Shown: positions 46,416 to 55,330 of the stretch, one piece after another
How the letters are laid out: the number at the start of each line of letters is the position of its first letter
Position numbering within the stretch: the stretch's first letter is position 1
Assembly (NCBI GenBank): GCA_037349105.1
Contig: JAYJMM010000097.1
Location: 1,054,001-1,118,000 of the forward strand
Source: Limnomonas spitsbergensis
Taxonomy: Eukaryota; Chlorophyta; Chlorophyceae; Chlamydomonadales
DNA: 64,000 nt
Direction of reading: 5' to 3'
Program-made: the position numbers and the translations under genes
Notes under the pieces: generated by a model
What the model saw: only the letters and a program-made list of their open reading frames with translations
The model's database searches: none
Told to the model about the DNA's origin: nothing

Positions 46416-49092
46416 GAATGTTGCGATGCAGCTGAATCAGAGGAGCACCAAGGCCAGTGTAGACGGGTTCAATGAAGTGTGTAGGGTCCTGGGGACGCAT
46501 GCACTGTTTGATGCGGCACAGGTGGGGTCTTACGCCCACCGTACCCGCAACTACTGGGGGAACATAGCCCCGTCTGAGGATATCGAGTTTGTGATTTGTG
46601 CTTCAGCCAGGCCCCACGAGGGGGTCGTGGATGATATTCTGGACAAGGGTAGCAGGGCCCAGGTGGTCGCCTGTCCAGACAATGGAGGGTACCGCATCAA
46701 TGTGACAGGACAGCCCAGGAGGGTGCTGCCCTGCTTGATGGCGACTCCCGCATCATATTCTTTCAGGAATGGACAGAATGGGATGGTGTACAGGCCCATG
46801 GGGGATCTGCAGGAGCCCAATGCAAATGAACGTGAACGTGCCATGGGGTATGCTGTAGGATCCACGTTGCCGCGACCAGACTTCCCAGAGGCTGCCAGGA
46901 GGGCAGCCTTGGGCAGGTGCATGGATTCGTGGGCGTTGAGTGCATGGTTCACTGTGGCACTTGAGTGTGCCAAAATATTACCAGATGAAATGGTGCGCAG
47001 AGCACGGTTGCCAGGCCAAGACAGGGATCATGTGCTTGGTGCCACTTTAATGTCCAGCCACTACGCCCTTGCTACCGCAGGAAACGCATGCTCTGGCAGT
47101 GGGGAGGTGGCAGCGACGTACATGCAGTGCCTGGGAGAATCCGCTGCGGCAGATTGGGCCGATGCAGCGCATGAACCAGGTGGGAATGCGCCTGTGGCCA
47201 AAGCAGATGCTGGCAGTGGTGAGAGCGCTGACAGTGTGGGAGAATGTGATCCACCTGGGTTCGGGGCAGGGACCCCAGCCAGGGTGGATGTGTGGTCAGA
47301 TGCGCCAGTATTGAGATACCTACGTGAGAAAATACACGCTCCAGGAACGGAGCTAGGAGAGCAGGCAAGGGTACAGCGCAGAGCCGCTCCTTTTCTGTGG
47401 GAATCAGAGAGGGGAGGAGTGTTGATACGGCTTATGCCCGACGGAAGACGATGTGTAGTACCCAGGCCAGAGGACAGGCTGGCAGTGATCCAGGAGGCCC
47501 ATGCTGGTACGGGCCATTTTGGCAGCCACCGCACAGCTTTCATGGTCATGCAGCAGCACTGGTGGAGGGGGCTCAGGGCAGCAGTCAGGAAGGTGGTGCA
47601 GGAGTGCGGTGTGTGTGATAGGGCCAGGGCGTCCACATTCAATCACATACAGCCCGACCTGCATCCGCTGCCCATCGAGGGGTTATTTTTCCGGTGGGGA
47701 GTGGATCTGTGTGGACCATTCACCACCACGCCCAGGGGCAATCGATTTGTGATGGTGTGTGTGGAGCATTACTCCAAGTGGGTGAAGTTAATCCTCATTC
47801 CAAGCAAGGCGTCAGATGTGACGGCCTCGGCTTTCTTCCAGAATGTGGTAGCACGTTTCGGGGGCTGCGCAGAGGTGGTGACGGACCAGGGGACAGAGTT
47901 CCAGGGAGAAATCCAGGACATGTTACTAGATTGCTTTATTGATCACCGCACCACTTCTGCCAATCACCCCCAGGCAGACGGGCTGTCCGAGAGGGCAGTC
48001 CAGACTCTCAAGACAGGACTGCGCAAGTGCTGCCAGGAGGGCAGCAGCGACGATTCCTGGGACAAGATGGTACCATGGGTGGCGCTGGGCTTCCGCTGCT
48101 CGCCGCAGCAGGCCACGCACATGGCGCCATACGAGGTTCTTTTCGGGCAGAGACCCACGTTCCCCTCCAGAGTGGGGGCGGACCTATGGAGCACCGCCAA
48201 GGTGGCAACAGCAGAGGAGGCAGCGGACCTGCTCCTGGCCAGAGTGGCTAGGATCAAAGAGGCGCTGCCAGTTGCGGGTGAGCACCTAAAGGTCGCACAG
48301 CACCGCGATAAGCTGCGCTATGCAAGGATCAGGGGAGGAGGATACGTCCCCCAGATCAGACGTTTCGCAGAAGGCGATTACGTGTATGTCAGATATTCAC
48401 CGGAGCGCCGTAGCCTGGATCCTAAGGCTAGGCCAGAGATCCTGAGAGTTAAAAGGTTGGGAGAAACATGCACACTGGTGTTTGAGGGGGCAGACGGTTT
48501 GACAGTGACAGAGAACGCTGTCAACTGCTTCCCGTGCCACTTGCCCAACCTCCGAGGGGTGGTCGATTTCAGTGGGGCAAGGCCCAATAACAGCTTGTCT
48601 TGTGAGGTGTGCCAACTGCCAGATCGCGGAGATGTGATGCTGTTGTGCGATGTCTGCAACACAGGTTGGCACATGGATTGCTTGGTACCAGCACTTGATG
48701 AGGTGCCTGAGGGCGAGTGGTTGTGCCCACAGTGCCAGCCGGACGACAAGGTCGCTGGGCCCGCTGAGATAGCAGGGCCCGCTGCAGAGCCAGGGCAGCA
48801 GCCAGGGCGGCCCCGGATGCCGACATCATGGATAAGCCTGAGGTGGAGGTTATGGCCACCAACCCAGCTACGCGGCAAATGGAGCGGGGCATCGCAAGGC
48901 CAATGGCGAACGGGTTGTACAACATCTCGTACACCACTGGCCGGGGAGAGGCCAATGTCACCCCGAGGGCAGTTGCCAGACGGGCCAAGGTGTCCAAAGA
49001 AGCAGCAAAGGAGGAGGAGGAATCGGCACTTGAAGGGTGCACCGATACCTGAACCTCAGGGAAGGCCGAGCCCAGAGCGGCAAGGCTGCTGA
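46177..49092 (+). CDS. E3: methyltransferase C-terminal half, integrase, PHD finger
   Basis: 971-codon frame; the real protein joins it near residue 65, after the 8-base deletion. ENV motif at 80-82, HRTRNYW, NERERAMGY, then integrase with H2C2 zinc site, DLCGP, VTDQGTEF and SERAVQTLK carrying D, D and E. After GDYVYVRYSPERR comes an SH3-like integrase C-terminal part, then a canonical C4HC3 PHD finger at 809-853 (CEVCQL...LLCDVCNTGWHMDCL...WLCPQC). A further frameshift near 48820 seems likely, since the next frame (48828-49052) reads on as a plausible basic/acidic tail. PHD or chromo domains at integrase C-termini are known to steer integration to chromatin; applying that here is inference. 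Confidence 0.88.
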   Translation: MRMCSERYPRMCTPLRQSTSGEQAPRMGASGLWWLDGSVRTSPQQARGAGWRGNEASPSSRFLGTLQVLQLSRLPAYLIENVAMQLNQRSTKASVDGFNEVCRVLGTHALFDAAQVGSYAHRTRNYWGNIAPSEDIEFVICASARPHEGVVDDILDKGSRAQVVACPDNGGYRINVTGQPRRVLPCLMATPASYSFRNGQNGMVYRPMGDLQEPNANERERAMGYAVGSTLPRPDFPEAARRAALGRCMDSWALSAWFTVALECAKILPDEMVRRARLPGQDRDHVLGATLMSSHYALATAGNACSGSGEVAATYMQCLGESAAADWADAAHEPGGNAPVAKADAGSGESADSVGECDPPGFGAGTPARVDVWSDAPVLRYLREKIHAPGTELGEQARVQRRAAPFLWESERGGVLIRLMPDGRRCVVPRPEDRLAVIQEAHAGTGHFGSHRTAFMVMQQHWWRGLRAAVRKVVQECGVCDRARASTFNHIQPDLHPLPIEGLFFRWGVDLCGPFTTTPRGNRFVMVCVEHYSKWVKLILIPSKASDVTASAFFQNVVARFGGCAEVVTDQGTEFQGEIQDMLLDCFIDHRTTSANHPQADGLSERAVQTLKTGLRKCCQEGSSDDSWDKMVPWVALGFRCSPQQATHMAPYEVLFGQRPTFPSRVGADLWSTAKVATAEEAADLLLARVARIKEALPVAGEHLKVAQHRDKLRYARIRGGGYVPQIRRFAEGDYVYVRYSPERRSLDPKARPEILRVKRLGETCTLVFEGADGLTVTENAVNCFPCHLPNLRGVVDFSGARPNNSLSCEVCQLPDRGDVMLLCDVCNTGWHMDCLVPALDEVPEGEWLCPQCQPDDKVAGPAEIAGPAAEPGQQPGRPRMPTSWISLRWRLWPPTQLRGKWSGASQGQWRTGCTTSRTPLAGERPMSPRGQLPDGPRCPKKQQRRRRNRHLKGAPIPEPQGRPSPERQGC

Positions 49093-49864
49093 GCATGTGA
49101 CGGTACTCACACCGCAACTGGCAGGAAAGGGCAGAGGCTGAGCAGCAGAAGACGCTTTCAGGCACAGCGCACCTGGTCCTAGTGCACGGCAGGTGCTGGG
49201 CCGGAGGCCAGCGAGTCAATGACGGTTTATGCTAGGTGGCGACAAGACCTAGAGCAGCGACGGGTTATGAAAATTTGTTTCTCAAGAGCCGCAGCAGCAA
49301 GGCTGCGGTAGTACATATGCTAGAGCGTGGACGACAAGACTTGATTTTGTGGAGTAGTGATAGTACCCAAGGGGGCAGAAGCCGCTGCTGCGGCGCGCAT
49401 TTCCTGTGACCTTAAACACCAGGCGTCTATGGCGCAGTGGGGCGAGAGCAGCGGTTATACTTAGCCTGGCCTAATGATTCTGATTAACAGCCAAGTTTGG
49501 TGATGAGCAACTGAGATGCTGAGAATGACGCGCAGTATGTGCGCATTGCTTGCAGAGATTATGTTCATTTTGCCTTGAAGGAAGCCTGAACCAAGCAGAT
49601 TCGTTTGGACGGCCTGAACCAGGCAGATTTGTGTACATGGCCTGAACCAGGCAGATGCGTGTGGACGGCCTGAACCAGGCAGATTTGTGTATATGGCCTG
49701 AACCAGGCAGATGCGTGTAGAAGGCCTGAACCAGGCAGATTTGCTTTGATACTTTTGATCTTCTGAGGTGTACATATTGCCAGAAATTTCTTCCTAACAG
49801 TACCGACCCCTTTTTCCGGCTCCCAGCGCATGCCCGATAGGCTTAACGCTGAGGAGCGGGGGGG
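49093..49864 (+). other. 3' untranslated region of E3
   Basis: No ORF of note. Contains the 28-bp minisatellite (49584-49751). The sequence just before B1 (GAGGAGCGGGGGGGCGAG) is purine-rich and in the place of a polypurine tract. Confidence 0.5.
49584..49751 (+). repeat. 28-bp minisatellite, exactly six units, in the E3 3' region
   Basis: Units GCCTGAACCA(G/A)GCAGATT-type start at 49584, 49612, 49640, 49668, 49696 and 49724. Two variants alternate (ATTTGTGTA-ATG and ATGCGTGT-GA-G), implying that a 56-bp double unit was amplified. Confidence 0.92.
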
Positions 49865-50108
49865 CGAGTGAAGTAGTAGGGGCGGTACCCACGAGACATG
49901 GACACCCAGACTTACCCCTAGGCAGAGAGACTTCCTGCTAGGGCTGAACCTTGCAGTAGCTAGTTAACAGCTCTTGTCTGAAGTACAAGGAGCCTGTGTG
50001 TACGGTGATGTACCGTGTTTATGAGTAGAAGGACACCTCTCTAAGGCGCCTTTACCGGAGATTACGGAGATTACCATATTGGCGCGTTTACTGCTTTATG
50101 GTGCGACA
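49865..50108 (+). repeat. Terminal segment B1 of E3
   Basis: 244 bp, about 97% like B2 by eye (small indel near 49925). It ends GTGCGACA and is followed by the dinucleotide GC and then A2. Confidence 0.9.
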
Positions 50109-50110
50109 GC

Positions 50111-50734
50111 TGTCACGGTATATTACGGTATACGTGCCAGAACCGTTTAGGCCGCAGTTTGCGACCGCGGAGGCTTCGCAGCTTCTCTGCGGATCCTCCT
50201 TATTTGAATAGGAACCTAGAAACCCGCTTACGCCAGGGGTTTAGCTTTCTCGTACTCTGAATTGGGCCTGCCGAGTCCCTGTATCCCGGCAATTGCCCAA
50301 ACTAGTTACTTCGTCCCTTTCAAAAGGACAGACCTCTTCTGTAACAAGCCCCGGCCGTCACCCAGTGTGTGAGACCCAAGGTGTTCCTTAAGTCAGTACC
50401 TACAACAAGTCAAGACTACTTCAGCCTCCGCTGAGATAGCAGGAGAACAAGACCTCAGTTGAGGAACGAGATCCCTGCAGAACAGTAGTTCGCAGTCTAC
50501 GATTCCGTACCCTCACCGCGTGTGACGCGGTAAGTGCACCTGATATTGCCTAGCTGGATCGCGACCAGACGGCCTGAAGGCCTGCGCCAACCCTAGCTAT
50601 TGCCTGACATACAAATACAAATAGAAGCTTAACTCGTTGAGCACCCGCAGCCAGTGAGTAGTCACGAAGTCTGCACGTAGGCGCCCATCACTGTCGTGAG
50701 GGAGAAGTCCGCCACGGACCTGAAGCGCACATCG
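50111..50734 (+). repeat. Terminal segment A2 of E3
   Basis: 624 bp starting TGTCACGGTAT. Homologous end to end to A1 of E1 and E2 (shared GTATACGTGCC, CTGTATCCCGGC, TTAAGTCAGTACC, GACGCGGTAAGTG, GAAGTCCGCCACGGACC-GAAGC) but clearly diverged. It is followed without a gap by B2, unlike the A1 copies. Confidence 0.85.
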
Positions 50735-50976
50735 CGAGTGAAGTAGTAGGGGCGGTACCCACGAGACAGGGACACCCAGACTTACCCCTAGGCAGAGACT
50801 TCCTGCTGGGGCTGAACCTTGCAGTAGCTAGTTAACAGCTCTTGTCTGAAGTACAAGGAGCCTGTGTGCACGGTGATGTACCGTGTTTATGAGTAGAAGG
50901 ACACCTCTCTAAGGCGCCTTTACCGGAGGTTACGGAGTTTACCATATTGGCGCGTTTACTGCTTTATGGTGCGACA
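50735..50976 (+). repeat. Terminal segment B2 of E3
   Basis: 242 bp ending GTGCGACA. A2+B2 (50111-50976, 866 bp) has TG...CA ends like a solo LTR, but with B1 in front it completes the B1-A2-B2 arrangement of split direct repeats. Confidence 0.88.
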
Positions 50977-51070
50977 ATAATGCAATTTCATCTTTAGCAA
51001 CAACTTCCTTGTTATTGACATGGATCGAAACTCCAAGGGGGAGGGCACAGAATCCAGAGGGAGCCACAAC

Positions 51071-51848
51071 ACTTGGCCTTCCGTCTTTACCAAGGCAAGG
51101 TAGGGGGCACAGACCAAACAGGCTAGAGAGAAATGCAGGTGATATTACCGAGAAACCGTGTTTCCCTGTACACCCTGGGCAGGGGGGAGAGGAGGCACAT
51201 AACCCAGAAGTGGCCACAAGACTTGGCCTTCCACCTTTTACTCAGGCAAGGGCACAGAGCAAACATGCCTGAGAAACACATGCAGGTGATATAACCCAGA
51301 AAACGTGTTTCCTGTCCACCCTGGGCAGGGGGGGGAGGAGGCACAGAACCCAGAAGTAGCCACAAGACTTGGCCTTCCATCTTTTACTCAGGCAAGGGCA
51401 CAGAGCAAACATGCCTGAGAAACACATGCAGTTGATATAACCCGGAAAACGAGTTTCCCTGTTCACCCTGGGCAGGGGGGGGAGGAGGCACAGAACCCAG
51501 AGGTAGCCACAAGACTTGGCCTTCCATCTTTTACTCAGGCAAGGGCACAGAGCAAACATGCCTGAGAAACACATGCATGTGATATAACCCAGAAACCGTG
51601 TTTCCTGTCCACCCTGGGCAGGGGGGGGAGGAGGCACAGAACCCAGAAGTAGCCACAAGACTTGGCCTTCCATCTTTTACTCAGGCAAGGGCACAGAGCA
51701 AACATGCCTGAGAAACACATGCAGGTGATATAACCCAGAAAACGAGTTTCCTGTCCACCCTGGGCAGGGGGGGGAGGAGGCACAGAACCTAGAAGTCGCC
51801 ACAAGACTTGGCCTTCCATCTTTTACTCAGGCAAGGGCACAGAGATGA
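51071..51848. repeat. Tandem repeat, 146-150 bp unit, about 5.3 copies
   Basis: ACTTGGCCTTCC starts at 51071, 51221, 51367, 51514, 51660 and 51806. Units contain AACATGCCTGAGAAACACATGC, CACCCTGGGCAGGGGGG and AGGAGGCACAGAACCC. The long minus-strand frames here (for example the repeated MEGQVLWLLLGSV) are a by-product of the unit length and are not regarded as genes. A single partial unit flanks E1 at 24964. Confidence 0.93.
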
Positions 51849-53248
51849 TACCAAGGATGCAGGATGATACCCAGACTTGCAAGTTGGGGTATCATCCGAG
51901 TCAGGGAGACACAACCGTGACATTTGCTTACAAGGGTGTCATCCGAGTCAGGGAGACACAACCGTGACATTTGCTTACAAGGGTGTCAGACTTATGATGG
52001 TGTACCTGCTGGTAGTTTTCATGTGTGCTGTACTTGTGGCGGTGACGTCGGAGAAGAGGTCGTCAGCATCATTCTCAGTCTTCCACTTACAACACATTGT
52101 TAGAAACAAAAGCAGCATTTTTTTACTGCAGAGAACAGTATGCCATTAAAAAGCGGCAACTTATTTTGAATTCCGGTTCACCACATTAAATTTCGATGTT
52201 GCTTAGTGAAATCGAGTCAATTTTAACAAGGCCTTACACGGCCAATCATTACAAAACCTACAAAACCCTCACTGTCAGTAAGGTATCCATCTTAATATAC
52301 CCAAGGCATAATCACAAACCCATGTTATTATCTACCTGGCAAGCATATAAGAGAATGAGAGAACTAATGATTTCACATTCTCTCTCTCCCTCGTGGCCCT
52401 GGCACAAATCCAGGAACCAGCTGTTCCCTTGTTCATTATGCAACTGCTGGCGGCACACACGGTGCACCATACAGTATTTGCACAGGACATTGATATCACT
52501 TGTCAGTACATAATATACGCAATATCCATCAGTCAACTCTCGATATGTTACCATGTTTATCTGCAAAATATTGCATGTTCAAAATTGCGAATCACAATTT
52601 ACCTCAAAAAACACGGTATTGCGACATCAGCAAAAGTTCCGATCCTGCAGAAGCTCATGCTCAATGTCTAGCCTGCAACTTTATGCCTGGACTGCATGGC
52701 TCATAGAGTCATAGCAGGTGCTGCCCGCTATATGCTCTCTGCAAGAATGCTAAAACCAGTAGCTCATATAAACTCTCCTGGCTCTTCATCTCAAAACTTG
52801 GACACATGAAAGCTCATACTGAACCTCATTCTGGTGGCTTATATAAATGTGCCTGGCTGGTGGGAAAATCCTGAGTTTTATTGTGTGCAACTACAGCAGC
52901 TAACCTGTCGTATCAGACAAGGGACCCACGGAGACATCCAATGTGGAAAAATGACATTAGACAGCTGGCCGTTGCTGATGGTCGCAGCTTTTAAGATCTT
53001 CAAAGCAGGCACACGCCGTTAAGTCCAAGCCAAGAGAAGGAGATCTGCACACACATCGGGACAAACAATTGAGGTCAAACAATTGGATCAGACAGGCTGC
53101 TAACGGCGTAGGCTAGCGTCAAGGAGGAGCCTAGGGAGCGGTATTAGGAGGCAGGCAGGATACATGGCCAGCTTCGATTTTGAACATCATCCATTGAGCA
53201 ACAAGAGATGAATGGGGTGTCATTCAGGATCAGCGAGGCTTGCTTGTG
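51849..53248 (-). repeat. 3' end plus downstream DNA, segment copy C
   Basis: Direct orientation with 24964-26384, inverted to 12250-13548. Near its left end the phrase CATCCGAGTCAGGGAGACACAACCGTGACATTTGCTTACAAGGGTGTC is present twice in tandem (about 51890-51985). Its right end stops within the last intron, where plus-strand exon-like DNA begins at about 53250. Confidence 0.85.
53000..53044 (-). pseudogene. Third copy of the terminal gene exon
   Basis: Minus strand: acceptor GTGCAG, 14 codons of the ISFSWLGLNGV type and TGA, as at 12472-12516. There is no upstream A/B exon on the same strand before the homology break at 53249, so it is an isolated 3' end. Confidence 0.72.
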
Positions 53249-53249
53249 C

Positions 53250-54320
53250 CCGGCAGGTGCACAGCGTCGACGAGCATCGCGCAGAAGGTGTGTGTTTGTA
53301 TTCAGCCCTGGTCGTGTTCAATTTATTTGATTGTTGTTGTTTTTCTTTCCAGGCACTTCCTGCCGCAGACCTTGCCTGGCCTGCGGCTTATTCCAAGAAG
53401 CCCAAGCCAGCCCCAACGGTATTTGCCTTTGCATAATCGTCTTCTTCAGCTCCTTTTTCATCTGCGCCCTGTTCTTTCGCCCAGGAGCCTGCTACGGCGG
53501 ATGCTTCAATGTCCGCTGCCCCTGCAGCTGTCGCGATTGCCTCAGAGTCGCAGGTGCGCACCTACAGATTGCCTCTTCTTTTTTCCTGATTGTCCAATGA
53601 CAGCGGCCTCTCTTCACTGTTTCCATAGTTGCTTGACTTGGCGACAGATCGAACCGGTCTTGCTACTGACCGTGCGCGAGTGCTTGGCGTAAGGACTCTA
53701 TGACCCTAATGTGTGATTGCCTGGTTAATCTGTCCGTGGCCTTCAGGTGCGATTTGGGCTGTAATCCTAATGGTCATTTGCCTGCGCTTCGGCGAACGAT
53801 TGGGCATGTTGTCATGGCTCCTCTCAATTTATGTTCTTCAGGCGGATGAGCCTGATTCAACGGGCGCTGCCCCAACGGCCGAGGAAGGGCACAAGGTGCG
53901 TTATGGCTTTAATGGCTGTTGCCTGCGTTATGGCCATTGCTCAAGATGTCGTCCTGCGATTTAGCCTGCGTAATGGCTTGCGATTGGGCATGTTGGCCTT
54001 GCTTGCACTTTTCTGCTGACGCAAGCATCTTACTAAAACAAATTTATGTTCTTCAGGCGGATGAGCCTGATTCAACGGGCGCTGCCCCAACGGCCGAGGA
54101 AGGGCACAAGGTGCGTTATGGCTTTAATGGCTGTTGCCTGCGTTATGGCCATTGCCCAAGATGTCGTCCTGCGATTTAGCCTGCGTAATGGCTTGCGATT
54201 GGGCATGTTGGCCTTGCTTGCACTTTTCTGCTGACGCAAGCATTTTACTAAAACATGATCTTCAAGTGGACAAGCCTCATTCACTGCTAGCTGTTCCACC
54301 GGTTGAGGGAAGGCCTAAGG
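53250..54320 (+). pseudogene. Remnant of the gene's N-terminal exons with small Ala/Pro/Glu-rich exons
   Basis: GTGCACAGCGTCGACGAGCA resembles 8101-8120. Then a 66-nt exon (53353-53418, ALPAADLAWPAAYSKKPK...), a 69-nt exon (53485-53553, EPATADASMSAAPAAVAIA...), and a 54-nt exon present twice (53842-53895 and 54057-54110, ADEPDSTGAAPTAEEGHK), all phase 0 with GT...AG flanks. A third, decayed copy of the last exon is near 54267. Compared with copy 1 the first exon is 2 nt shorter, breaking its frame, and no cupredoxin exon follows, so a pseudogene fragment is favoured. It preserves the CAG acceptor lost at 8198 in copy 1. Confidence 0.55.
53842..54266 (+). repeat. Tandem duplication of a 215-bp exon-intron unit
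   Basis: The second exon copy begins 215 bp after the first and is identical; the third, decayed copy follows at 210 bp. The unit includes the following intron (GTGCGTTATGGCTTTAATGG) and next acceptor (GTTCTTCAG). The 54-nt exon is frame-neutral. Confidence 0.85.
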
Positions 54321-54798
54321 TGCGGAATGGCCTGTGATTTGGCATTTTGCCTCTCCTCCATGTGTGCGCGTTGAGCAAGGTTGCATCGAATGCCCCAACG
54401 TGCGGGGCAGGCTAGGCAAAAGTGGGAGCACCGGTAGATTTAGGTATCGGGAGATTTTAGGATTCCATCGTGTATGCATGACTCTTTTTGCGCACCGGTA
54501 GTTTTTTAGTGCGATAACCATGTATAAATGACACTTCTTTCAGCATGTCGAGGAACCAGAGGCGGCTTCATGCTCCCATGCTGCCCTTGGTTGAACAAGG
54601 TTGCAATGAATGCCTCAACAGGTGGGGCATGCCAGACGCAAGTTGGCCCATTGCATATATATCTTGGTGAAACTCCCACGTCTGAACGCCTTATCTTTCT
54701 TTCAACACGATGAGGAACCAGCTCAAAGTTCTGCCATAATATGGCTGCTGAGGCGCTAATGCCATTGAATGTTGTGAGCTTTGCCTCGAAAAGTTGCT

Positions 54799-55060
54799 CA
54801 ATATGGAAACCTTGAGTGCGGAAGCCCAGAGTGTCTCTCCTTTTCTAACTTCATACTCCTTTTCTTTTCTACCCAGTTATTGTTCCTCTCCATTTCAACA
54901 TGGAAACCTCGAGTGCGGGAGACCACAGTGTCTCTCCTCCCTTGTCTACCTACACTCCTTTTCAGACCTACCCTCACTACTCCTCTCCTTTTCAATATGG
55001 AAACCTTGAGTGCGGAAGCCCATAGTGTTTCTCCTCCCTTTTCCACCTCACTACACCTCT
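54799..55060 (+). repeat. 98-bp tandem repeat, about 2.6 copies, in a pyrimidine-rich tract
   Basis: ATATGGAAACCTTGAGTGCGG starts near 54801, 54899 and 54997, each followed by CACAGTGT-TCTCCT and CT-rich filler. The CT-rich text continues to about 55330 and gives a spurious 188-codon Ser/Phe/Leu frame. Confidence 0.85.
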
Positions 55061-55330
55061 CCTTTTCTTTCCCACCCTCACTGCTCCTCCTTTTCTACCT
55101 TAAATTCTCTCTTCCACCCATTTTCTACTCCGTTATGTTCCCTATTCCCTTCCCTGTGATTTCCCTATCCTTTTATTTGATTTGCCCATTCTTCTTTTGT
55201 CCTTCGCATCTATGGTTTGCCTTCTTCAATTTATTTTCCACCTCTCATTCTCTTATCTTCGTTACATTCTGTGTTGCCTCAATTTTTTGTATTTTTATTA
55301 TGTTAGTCTGTCTTATCCCCTCCTCTTTGA

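Larger units (their letters stand above)
43488..50976 (+). mobile_element. E3: 5'-truncated relative of E2 without RT/RNase H
   Basis: Homology to gene copy 2 stops near 43487 and the retroelement frame is open from 43494. Content: zinc-region ORF, an ORF fusing the hydrophobic region directly to the methyltransferase, methyltransferase/integrase/PHD ORF, 3' untranslated region with a 28-bp minisatellite, then B1 (49865-50108), GC, A2 (50111-50734), B2 (50735-50976). No RT or RNase H motif occurs anywhere, so it could move only with enzymes supplied in trans. No A1, gag or protease is present. Confidence 0.88.

Noticed and set aside
49584..49751. CRISPR-like array
   Set aside because: Units are contiguous 28-bp tandem copies without unique spacers, inside a eukaryotic retroelement tail.
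50111..50976. Ordinary solo LTR (866 bp, TG...CA)
   Set aside because: Possible in isolation, but three independent left ends have A without B, and B1 lies just before this unit, which fits split direct repeats better. Kept as the alternative in the finding.
51123..51819. Repeated minus-strand ORFs (MEGQVLWLLLGSV...)
   Set aside because: They are the 146-bp tandem repeat read in an accidentally open frame; several unit lengths are not divisible by three and no known motif is present.
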